Assembly: GCA_008931825.1 (NCBI GenBank)
Contig: QXVZ01029387.1
Location: forward strand, 62,001 to 126,000
Reading direction: 5' to 3'
Length of the DNA stretch: 64,000 nucleotides
Source: Phallusia fumigata
Lineage: Eukaryota; Chordata; Ascidiacea; Phlebobranchia; Ascidiidae
Of this stretch, positions 25,052 through 36,500 are shown in pieces (positions within the stretch are counted from its first letter, which is position 1; each line of letters starts with the position of its first letter). The notes below the pieces were generated by a model, which had not been told where the DNA came from, did no database searches, and worked only from the letters and a program-made list of their open reading frames with translations. A program made the translations under genes and the position numbers.

Positions 25052-27598
25052 CCATTTCCTTTCAATCAGATGTGGGCTTTTTGTGTACGATCTTGATTAT
25101 AGTTCCGGCTACAACCACAAGTCGTAATAAAAGGTTATGTACCAAAGGATTGTCCTACCTGGACTTAAAAGATAAAGATCATACAAGCGACGGTGTAAAG
25201 AGTTTCCAGACTAAACATACCAAAAAGGTTTCGTTTTTTAAATTTTAATTCTTCTTTTGAAAATCTCCACCACTGCTTTTGTAGTAGTCTCGAATATGCG
25301 TTTACGTTAACTACATTTCACTGGTGATAATGTCGTTGCGTTTTTTTTTTTGCCGTGAATTAACACTTAAACCAACGCAGTTGCAAGTGTAATGTCACTA
25401 ACGCCTAAGACCAATAGTATCGGACACATATAGCACAAAAATCGTTTTTATTTCAATCAAAAGTTGATGGTACCTGCCAAGAACAGAGGGTCAGTAAGCG
25501 TTACATCGAACCCCGCCAGCAACAAGTTGGAAGCGTGAAAGCATTTCTACATCGCCACGATTTTGTCATAGGTACGGTACAGCGTACAATCACAAACAGC
25601 AACAATAAAAGAAGTTTGGCCAAGAAAGAGTAGGAACAAACGAGAAAAGTCCTCTTGGCCGTAGAAAAGATACAAAACAAGTATATTTGGGCATTTGAAA
25701 CGCAAGCGCAAAAACAGCCTGTCCCGGCAAAAGGAAAAATAATGCTGAAAATTGGTCAGGATTTGGTCAAATGTTTTTTTTCTGTGGGAGGTCATGGGAG
25801 TACGTATTCCATGCGCCGAAGTCTTGCTAAAAGTTACTAAATGATGTGTGGAATTTATAGGTTGGTACACCTCACCAAAGCGATTGAATTTGGCTGCTGG
25901 TGAAAGTTCGCAGTGGAAATGTCTGCGGTCACAGTGATATCGAAAACACGATATAATATATTGTTTCGTCACAAACTATAATCACATTCCTTCATTTTTA
26001 CTGCACGAGGTTAAAATCTCCGAAAAGGGAATCACATTCATTTTTATGCGCCACATATTTGCAAATATTTAAATGGTTTATTCTCAACTATGTCGAAAAC
26101 AATGGTGGCAGAAATAAAAAGGTCTGTTGTTTTAATAGAAACGATACTATTATTCTAAAATGCAACTATGCTGCCACAATTATGTAACAGCACCGTAATT
26201 TGTCCAATGTCTACGTTATTTTCTATTACATTATTATTTTTATTTGGCGCACAAATGCTTCACGACATGTTTGGCTTCACCTTGAGTTCAAAATAACCTA
26301 GATCACAACTTGTTTGTTGACGTTGGGTGGCGCTAAAACGACTTCGGGTAAAGCACGAAAAGCGGGTCGACACACCATTAGGCAAAAAAAGCAAAAAAAG
26401 ACCACGCAACGCTAGCACACTAAAAGCGTAAAACATATTTTATAAATAGCGATTTTGTAAAGGCACTTTACGCGCGGTGCACATTGGTCTCTACATAACA
26501 AACGAATAGTGGCAGAATCTGTAAGGAAACCTACAACGCTGCTAGACAACCGCCAATAGTTTATCTGTTTTAGGTGACTCAAAATATGATAGCACTTCCA
26601 AGATACGTGCAGTTTGTCGGGTTATGCCAAACAGTAGTAAAGATTTTTTTGACAGCTGTATGCCAGTGTCGAGAAACACTTGCTTACATAGAATACAAAT
26701 TTAGAAATGACTATACAAAGGAGAGCGAGAAAAAACGTAATCGGTATCTTGTAGCTATCACGTCATAATGACGGTCGTACGCTGGGTTAATGCCTTCTTG
26801 TGACGTCACAAACGGCAGATCGCGACGGAGATGTGCGGCTTTCGGGGCGAGACGAGCGGAAACCAACGTCGGTGCGCGAATTTTGCCCCGACGCTTTTTT
26901 TTGCATTGGCACGCCGGCGCGCGGCGGCCGATTTAAATAAGCAAAAAAACGAACGTAAAAATGGTGGCGGGGTGTTTCTCACACATGCTGCGTCAGTCTT
27001 GCGTCCACCCCAGCGTCATCCGACGAAGTGGACATTAGCGGCTTCGTCGAGTTGAGCCGGTGACCCGCCCTTCCATTACCCTCCGGTGCGGAGATTACCT
27101 TGCTTTGATACTGCAAATAAAAAAACGGCGACGTTGTACAAATTGTTACGAGAGAGTATTTGATATTTGCTCTCAGCCGGGTTCAACTCGGTTACAGCTG
27201 AAACAGGCCGTAGGACAATACCAGGCATATCATGACATGTTGTTTGTGAAGGTTTTCAAACATGGTGGTTACACTGACACTCTTTTGTTTGTTTACGGGT
27301 TTTTGTGGAAAAAGGTTGCCCCTATGTTTAAATTACACTGGGGTCTTCATTTTTCGTTAGTGGCCCTTTTGTGGGCTTATCAACTTTGGACAAGTCATCA
27401 GTTCTGAAGGTAAAAACATAAGCACCACAGAATAGCGCATTCTATCCTCCTTCTTGTACCACATAAAGTTTCGTAACGTCCTGTTGTAATTCCTCGACCA
27501 AATCATTAGTGGATTTTCCACATTTTTTACAGCAAATGATATTTCGGCAATTTCGGGCTTTTGCAGGCCAATCGGTTCATTATCCCACAAACACCGGA
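25052..27598. other. region between the gap and the CRIM1 3' end, with a GC/CpG-rich patch
   Basis: No exon is recognisable on either strand, including none that encodes the missing cofactor-binding half of the dehydrogenase. A compact GC- and CpG-rich patch at about 26770-27060 (for example gcacgccggcgcgcggcggcc) stands out from the AT-rich surroundings and looks like a promoter-type island. It is well placed to be the start of the minus-strand dehydrogenase gene, or of an unseen gene. The open frames inside it look like by-products of GC content. Confidence 0.45.
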
Positions 27599-30500
27599 TT
27601 ACACGTCAACCACACAAGTGCTGCTTACCTTTGAATTCGTTGGGCGTCGTCGTTTCACACAAAACCACCACGCCACCAACGCTGCTGCGACCACAACCAA
27701 AACCGATACACTGGTCGCAATTGCGATCGTTTGCCAGTTGCTACTTTCGGCTTTGTCAGGGAGATAAGTGCCACCTCCAGAGGTTGGGGAGTCGCACTGG
27801 TCGCAGCATTCACCCGAGTCCGATTTATGTTTGATCCGCTGACAGTTGCGTGGAATTTCTGGGCATTTCTTGGTGTGGCACGAGGCGTGGCCCTGCACGC
27901 ATGTGCATGTTTGACAGCCGTCTTCCCACTGCTCGCTGTGTTTGTACTCGGCACCGCCGATGTCACAACTAGAGTTGGCCCTGCTCGCCGGCTGCTTGTC
28001 GACGTTTTCTGCAAGACAAATACCGTTTGTTTTTAAACGTTTTCGAACTTGTTTCTAACAGGGATTTGTTGTTTCAATTTAACTTCGGCCCCTGCCCAAA
28101 ATAACGAAGTTTGATTTCACCGTAAAACGCCTATCTGATCGCAGCTCGCATTTGTAACATATCTTTTGTGTCATACAATTACGGCCCAGAATTTAGTGCA
28201 ACAGTCTTCAGGTGGCTCAAATACATGTTTCAAAATAAAAAAATTGCTGCCAGGTTCAATTGAGATACAGATCATCGCATTAGTGCACAAAATAAATGTA
28301 TCGTCTGGCTTGAATGATTACTAACTGTTAGTATAGTTTTGTAACTGAACAAAACTCACCGAGACATGACATGCAGCAGTCACCATGGCGCAGTATCGGT
28401 TGATTGCAGTTGTATTTGTCAGGGCAAGTCTTCGAAAAACATCTACAAAACAAAAATTTGAGATTTTAATCAAGAACGCGTTTTTGCATCCTGAATAAAA
28501 CCTGCGAATAACGAGATTGACTTCCGAAAATTAGCCAAGATCCCAAAGTTGTAAGCAAACATTTACTGCGTAACCTTAAACAGTACAACGCTTTTCCTGG
28601 AAGTACTTCAGTATTTCGCATCCCGGGACAACAACATGCGCAGTACGAAAAATTAGTTATTAGACTTTCGACGCAAGGTTATTTCACATATCTCTACAAA
28701 ACACCAGACAAGTCAGACATAATATAAAGGCACTGATGAAACTTACGTCACTTCGAGGGATTTTTGGCACAAGCAAGATTTGCAATTCGACTCTTTCCAC
28801 GATTCTCCAACGTTATACTCCTTGAGTCCAACCTGACATGTGCCACTGGAATCTTCAACATTTGTTGCAGCGCGATCTGTTGTTGCAAAAAAACTAAGTT
28901 GGTGATAGTCTGATACAGCATTTCAAGATTTTTTGCGATTACGCCCACAACAAGAATTTAGTATCTCTCCATTTTTACCTAAAAAACTTAGAGAATGCAA
29001 ACACTACGCGCAGAGAATGCAAACACTAATAGCGGTTTACAATGAACAATAATTTTTCATTATTCTTCACCAAATAGTGACATTTTTTGATTGTATGTCA
29101 CGCTCGCAAAGTTAGACTGCAGCATTTAAAACAACACGCCCAAATTATGAAATTTCAAAAATCGAAACACCACCGCTCCACTCGCAACCTAAACCTTCTG
29201 ACCCCCCAAAAAACAAAACCGTTCACCTTTGCACACGGGGCACCTCTCTCCTTCAACCTTTACTGGGTTCACACATGGTGTAGGGGGACACCATGCGGAT
29301 GTGCAGAGCATGTTAGCGCTGTAACACGTGCACGTGGAGTTGTCATCCATATCCCAGATTTCGTCTTCCACGTACCATTTCCCGCTTGCTACCTGACAGG
29401 CGAGTGCTGGTGGGACATCCGAACTCGCTTCTGAATCTAAGATGCCAATCACGGATCGGTTAGATAAGTTTTCGGGTGTGTTTGCGTTCGGGTACGATGT
29501 GATGTGTCATGCCACGTCTGCGACAAGGGAACGGTCCAACAGAATAAACTAAATGCGGAAACTTCAAATGGTGATGGAACACACATCACTGCTGGAAATA
29601 GATTAACAGTTGTGCGTGTCGTATGCGTTCACTTTAAAGTTATTCAATGATGCCAATCTATGAAAATAATACATGACGTCCAAATGTTGTAAGGTAACAA
29701 TAAATCTTAATTAAACGCACAACTGCCGGACAACTTGTACGTAGTAAATACATTTTATAGCAAATGTTTCGACAATCGCTGTTGTCACCATCCATATATA
29801 TCTTCTCTGACAGTTATGTTTTAATTGAGCTGCTTCTCAAGTCCATATCTTGTCCTAACAATAAATCTTTTTCATAAATGCCAACTGCTGCATAGAGCAA
29901 ACGCCCCCACTGAAACTTTGCAAGCTGTGTCCGTAAGAAGCTATGTGAATGCGGCTACTGTGTTGGATCAACAAAAAAAATGTGACGGCTCACTATTGGG
30001 GAAGGGGTATAAATAAATACAAGCCAATTTACCAAATATTTTTTCTAAAATAAACAATATTTTGCACAAATGTATTACCTGGGTTACAGGTCGGGCAACA
30101 ATCGCCCTCATTTAGTTTGGGTTCGTCGCATGATGGTTTTGGGCACTTTAACATGTCGCACATGACGTTGCCTCCCTTGCACATACAAATGTAACACCCG
30201 GAACCCCAAACTTCTCCGTCATCCCGACGCTGGTTCGCTTCTGGGTCTTGACAAGCTTTTCCACCGACACGAGCTACGTCAGAGGTTTGCGTGTCTGTTT
30301 TAACAAGAAACATGTCGGGTTTTGTTGGCTTATTTTTCGACAATCAGACCACAGACAGAAAACCTTGATATACCTTTGGCGTGTTACCGTGCAAAAAGTT
30401 TGAATGTATTTTTGGAAAAGACGGTCAGCCACAATTACAACGAAGAAGGGTGAACAAAACAAATTATCCTACCCACTTGTCTACAACATAACTCACATTC

Positions 30501-33500
30501 CGCAAAAAAGCGAAATGCATTACGACGTGAAAAAATGTTTTGCATCTAAATCAGGATCGCACCATGCAAAGGGCTACAAAATGTCGAGCCATTTGAACCA
30601 GTTGCTTGAGATATAATATTTTAAAGCTAAGATAGTAGTGCAATAATACAGAGAGGAAAGTATGTTACGTTGTCTCATAGGCTTGGTTTGAGCAGCGACG
30701 CAATTGCTTTTGGTTAATGTTCAGTGGACTCAGGCCAACTATCATTTTTTTAGATTTACTTGTTGATTACCATTAATATTATAAGGCAAGGCGCTACCTC
30801 TTTGAATTCGTCATACCCGTAATGTTTGGTAATGTTATGTTAAATATATTAAATGACATAAGTTTCAAACCTTTGCATTTGCAGATCGTGCATCCGAATC
30901 TGTCGTGGTCGAGTCCAGACGGGCAACGTTTGTTGCATTTATCCATCAGTGGGCATCGGCGGCACTTACATCTGTCGCAGCCGTTCTTCTGTTTTCTGCA
31001 TGCAAATTCAATCTGTCTTGTCAAGTTTATTTTCTAAACCTAGCAGATTTGCTTTCTTCCAAAATGTAATGTGTTTTACATTCTTCACTGTGTAACTGGC
31101 GGTGTTTGTCTTTGCTTTGTGCAACACACGCTACGATGTATGGGAAAGTGTTTTTTATTCTATTATACTTAACTTACCTAAAACCGTACGGGCACTGTTT
31201 GGTGCACGAAGACATCCCAGTACACTTAACAGTTTTGCACTGACAGATTGGACAATTGCCTGCGTCCTTTTGAAATCCGTTGGGGCAGTTGATGTTGCAG
31301 TCAGCGAACGACGGACACTGAGCTGAAAAATAAAAGCGCCATAACACACTTTGTTCCTTGTAAACATTTTAACCGGGTTTTTTACGAGCCTTGTAATAAC
31401 GGCGATTATTTTTAAAAGCCAGTAAAAACTAGAAGGGTGGCTTAGCATATATAGACATTCTACATACACTATTACCCGATATTAAGTGGATATATTCCAC
31501 ACATTATATTACATTGGGTCTTATAGTTACCAGGCTATCTATGACATTATTGTTTCTGCTGGCAGAAACGCATGGGTCCCCACACATGCAAAGTTCTACA
31601 TATTGCGTTTTTCAGAAAACATGTCAAGGCTATAGACATAAACAAAGCAATCAGTGCACCACAAAGACATGTTCTACAAACTGTCCAAGTTACATCAAGT
31701 TTGGACATTGTTTAATAATATTACACATTTTAGGGGGCTAGTGGGGTAACTGCTGGGCTATAGGGTAAAAAAAATTAATTATTGCACCACAATGACATGT
31801 TATACAAACTGCCGAAATTTCATCTAATTCAGAGATCGTTTAGGTATTTGCCCCATATTAGGGGGCTAGTGGGGTAAGTGCTGGGGCTGTAGAGTAAAAA
31901 ACCCTAATAATCGCACCACAATGACATGTTATGCAAACTGTCCGAATTTCATCTAATTCAGAGATCGTTTAGGTATTTGCCCCATATTAGGGGGCTAGTG
32001 GGGTAAGTACTGGGGCTGTAGAGTAAAAAACCCTAATAATCGCACCACAATGACATGTTATGCAAACTGTCCGAATTTCATCTAATTCGGAGATTGTTTA
32101 AGTATTTGCCCCATTTTAGGGGGCTAGTGGGGTAAATGCTGGGGCTGTAAGGTAAAGAACGTTAAATATTGCACCACAATGACATGTTATACAAACTGTC
32201 CAAATTTCATCCAATTCGGACATTGTTTAACAATTTGACCCATTTTAGGGGGCTAGTGGGGTAATTACTGGGGCTATAGGGTAAAAACATTAATTATTGC
32301 ATGACAATAACATGTTAAACAAACTGTCCAAATTTCATCCAATTCGGAGATCGTTTAACTATTTGCCCCATTTTGGGGGGCTAGTGGGGTAACCGTTGGG
32401 ATATGGGGTCAAACAACACTAATGACACAACTCCATGACCATATCTACCAACAGTAAAAGTTTCATCCAAATCCGCCAAACATTTGATGCCAAAGTGCAT
32501 AAACATAGTGCAAGGTAATATTTCACCCTTTTGGGGGCTAGCGGGGTAACCCTTGGGGCTAAGAAGTCAATCGAAATGAATGGCACATCTCCATGACCAT
32601 ATCTACCAGCTGTGAAAGTTTCATCCAAATCCATCAAACATTTCATGCCAAAAGTGCATGGACAAGCTGCAGGGCAGAAAAAAGAAAAAAAAAGAAAAAA
32701 AAAGAATAAAAAAGAAAGAAAAAGAAAAAAAAAGAAAAAAAAAGAAAAAAAAAACAAACAAACAGAGTGAAATCAATATGTGTCCCCTTTCAGGAAGGGG
32801 ACCCATAATTAAAAAAGCGTCTTCTGAACAGACAGAAACGCACAAGATCTGATTTATACGCCTATCCAAAGCAAAATGAATCTAATATGAACCTTACAAA
32901 CCTTTAAAAAATTTATTTAACAAAACCTATGTTTCAGTCATGACAGATACAAAGTTTTAGAAATGGGGCAAAAATATCCAAATCTTTAATACTTCCAAAC
33001 TCATCCCTATTCATCGGTTTCTTATGATATTTTTGGGTTTCTTATGATATTTTCAAAAAAAATCTTACTTTCTATGCAGGCGCATAAGCTGCAGTGCTGC
33101 TCATCCCGCTTAAAACCGAAGGGACAATCGTCCACCGTCAGCGTGCAGTCATCCAATGACGGACAAAGATCAGGCAAAGTCTTCGTGTCCAACGTACCTA
33201 AACAATCAACAATGTTTGGATCGTTGTAGCCCACAGACGTTCGATCTAATCACGATAAACTGAGCATTACATCATTAAGTATTGACGTCACTTAAAGATA
33301 AGGTCAAGACCAACAAAAGCATCCTATTCTGCCGGATATTGGATGTGGGTATAAGATAAACGATTTTGTCCGATAACTCACATAATGGTGGATGATTTTT
33401 GTCAGCAAGTTCTGATAGCTCTTTTGGCAAACGTGTTTTTGCGTAGCGACGTTTCGACGTCCTATTTAGGCTTAGATTTCTTTACAGTAAATAACACCCA

Positions 33501-36500
33501 AAGCGCGGGGTTTGTATGATACTTCCACGTATGTTGCCTGGCGCACAGAACACACAAAAATATCTGTGTGTAGAAACCCTGCAAATTTTACGACAAATTT
33601 AGCACGTTCTTGCTTCCTTGCTAAATTACAAGACATATATACATCGCTATTTTTGAAACAGTATCGATGCCCTCTCATTAAGGGATAGTAAGGTCCTCAG
33701 GCGATAGTGAACACACGCCAGCAGTTATAAAGAATGGCTTTAAATACCTCAGCAAATTCGGGCTGCGAAAAAATGGTAAACAGAGTTGTTTTGCGAATAA
33801 GCTGTTATTGCCAGACGTTATTACCGAATTCCCAAAACTGTCTCCGGCAACATATTTATCTTCCGTTAAGGAGAAAAGCACTCTCCAGGTCGTGTCGGTT
33901 TATCGAAGCTGGATCCGATATGGTTGGCAACACGCGACAATCACACTTATCACTCGGCCCCATATCACAATTCACTGACGTGTGACGTCTGTTTAGTTTC
34001 ACTTGTGTGAGGCGCCGAGTGTTTTGCTTTTCGTCAGGACTTGGAAAAAGCCCCCCCCCCCCTCCCCCATGCCTTTGAGAATTCTTAAAATTAAAAAAAT
34101 TATTTTTTTCTAGACGATTTGCACAGGGTGATTGGCAACATACACTTTATTACTGGCCAAGTTCGTTCTTAATGTGGGTTCGTCTTTTGAACAGCTGCCT
34201 TTCCGCGTATCATTACAACAAAGACGTAATAAAATGCAATTTGAGTGGTTTTGTTCTGTGCATTTTAACAAAATTTCCGTTTTTCGTCTGTGCTAGTATA
34301 AATAAACTGATAAATTGTGTCATTTACGTCATAAGAGGATGTTTTGATAGCACACTGCGTGACAAAAACACGCACGGAATTACGTTGCTCGTTGTCTAAG
34401 CGTTATTCTGATAACATCAATTGTGGCGACGATATTAATTATTAAACGCCGACTGTGCCAGCCACAAGCAGCCGCACACATGTGTAAAACATACCCATGC
34501 ACATGATCGCATGTCTAGTGTCAACAAGCAGTGTTATTTGAAAACACTTTTGCAAATGTTTGCTTTCCACAAAGCTCCATTCCTCGTTGCTACGTTACAA
34601 GTGTAACACGAAGAGATAGTAAATGTTGTGAGAACTTGTAAAAAAAACGAAATATTTGGAGCATTGGGTAGCGTATTTTCATGTACAGCGTTTAAACACC
34701 CTTCTCCTTTGTGGCAAATTTGGGTAGATAATGACAAAAAAAGCTGTTGTTGTCAAGTGATATTTAGAAATTTCCTCGTTAAATATATGACTCAAACCAT
34801 AATCCACGGTTTACGTCATTCCATGTTCATCCTACGCGACAAAATGCGCAAAATGGGCAAAATGACGTAATACTTTACTTTTTATTGTTCTCGTAAGGAT
34901 TTTAGTACACAAACCTCCACCCTTGGCAAGCTCTCTTGCATTGGCTGCGTACGTGGCCATACCGCATTAACGACACATGTAGCAGCGTTCCTGGGGAAGG
35001 GACAACACACGGAGACGCGAAGCAGGAAATGCCGAATGTTTAGGTAGAACCTGGCGAGGAAATTGTCGGTGCGAGGCCAGCCATCATACTTGTTTCGAGA
35101 CACGAAGCAAATTGTTAGCCCAACAGTAACAGTTTGTTCCGCGGAGAAACGACGTGCGATACCGAATGTTTGAGATTCCAATCAGGTTACAGCCGCTCCA
35201 CATGGCCGCGATAATTTATTTATTCAACAATTACGAACTCGGAGGCGGATTAGCGAAATAATGACATGATGCCGATGTTTCGCCTCGCTACGCAGAATTT
35301 ATTCATTACCGAGGTATAGCTTTGTGTGGGGGTAAATTGCTGCCAAATTAGTCCACTGGGTCAGTGCAACGCGCACCCACAAACTTTAACAATTTTCTAT
35401 TGTTTTTCATGACCTACGTTCCATTCAACAAGCTATAGTTTAAAAGGAGGATATTTCTGTCACTTTTAGAGTGCAACTGTTGTTGGTTTTAATTTTGCAG
35501 TCATACATACACTAAACTAATTTAGTTCTATTTCACAAGGCTTTCTGCCCTGCGCTCCACCTGTATCACCCAGACTTAGGATTTTGTTGTGCCCATGACC
35601 GTTAGCATAACAAAGCACGCTATAGGCATAACGTCGTAGCTATGGAGTATCCATAGCAAATAAAGCGAAACATTCTTATGCCGAAGGGGCGGGCCAGACT
35701 ATATTTATACACAAGATGCGTATAAATATAGCGGTACAGGGTGAATGGTGCTCGTGTAAAAACTGCTTGTGAGTCACGAGTCACGAGGAAAGGTTAAGAA
35801 GGGGGTGATAATGGAACATGTATGTGTGAACAGGTGATGTGAAACGGACGATAACCTTCGAATTTCTGCAGTTGGCGGAGTCGGTTTTATAACGTGTATT
35901 AGTCCAGGTGTCGGACTATACGTACAAGACGTACAAGATACAGTTCGAAAGGTTTTCAGTTTAAAAAGCGCTTTCAAGAGTTTTAAATCACACGTGCCTA
36001 CATCTCAAATAGACAAACATGCTACCTTAGTGATTTTACCAATATGACTGGCAAACAATCACACTGTGAAACAACATAAGAACAAACCAATGTGGTTTGT
36101 ATCTTTTCAAAGCAAAAATTCTGCACTTTAGGTCAGGGGTGGGTCAAACAACGGCCGGGGGCCAAATCTGGCCCGCAAAGCCCTTATTCTGAACGGCCAG
36201 ATGTCATCACAGATTATCACTTTAGCACAATATGTGTAATGAATTAGGTGTCACAAATACCCAAAATATTATTGTCTTGTCCATTTGCCTAGAACTTGAA
36301 GCTAGCATGATTTCTATGTAGTTCTTGTCCACACTTTCAAAAAATCCGGCCCGTGAGGCAAACCAATTGCGCACCCAATGCTTTTAGTAGTTTACCCCGC
36401 ATTTATCGATTGTTGCGATTAATTATCCGGCGTGACATACCTTGACAAAACGCGGATTTGCATCTTTTCTTGCCGCCCTCGACACATTCGCATGACGTGC

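Larger units (their letters stand above)
33198..36440 (-). other. CRIM1 intron 8, searched for a missing VWC half-exon
   Basis: This 3.2-kb intron separates the exon for the first half of a VWC domain from the antistasin-repeat exons. A phase 1-1 exon with a CCPVC-type motif would be expected. The only cysteine pairs followed by proline that I saw on the minus strand (about 35000-35030, VCCPFPRNAATC) lack the right spacing. The intron also holds a poly(C) run at 34050-34066, a perfect 12-bp hairpin at 35699-35731 and a hAT-like MITE at 36134-36380. Confidence 0.45.

Noticed and set aside
31650-32670. CRISPR-like array
   Set aside because: The 129-bp units are continuous tandem repeats without unique spacers, in an animal gene intron.
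32419-32869. Phe-rich and Lys-rich open frames on opposite strands
   Set aside because: They come from the A/G low-complexity run and the end of the minisatellite.
34882-35181. Missing CRIM1 VWC half-exon (contains CCP)
   Set aside because: The cysteine spacing does not match a VWC end, and no acceptor in the needed phase was found.
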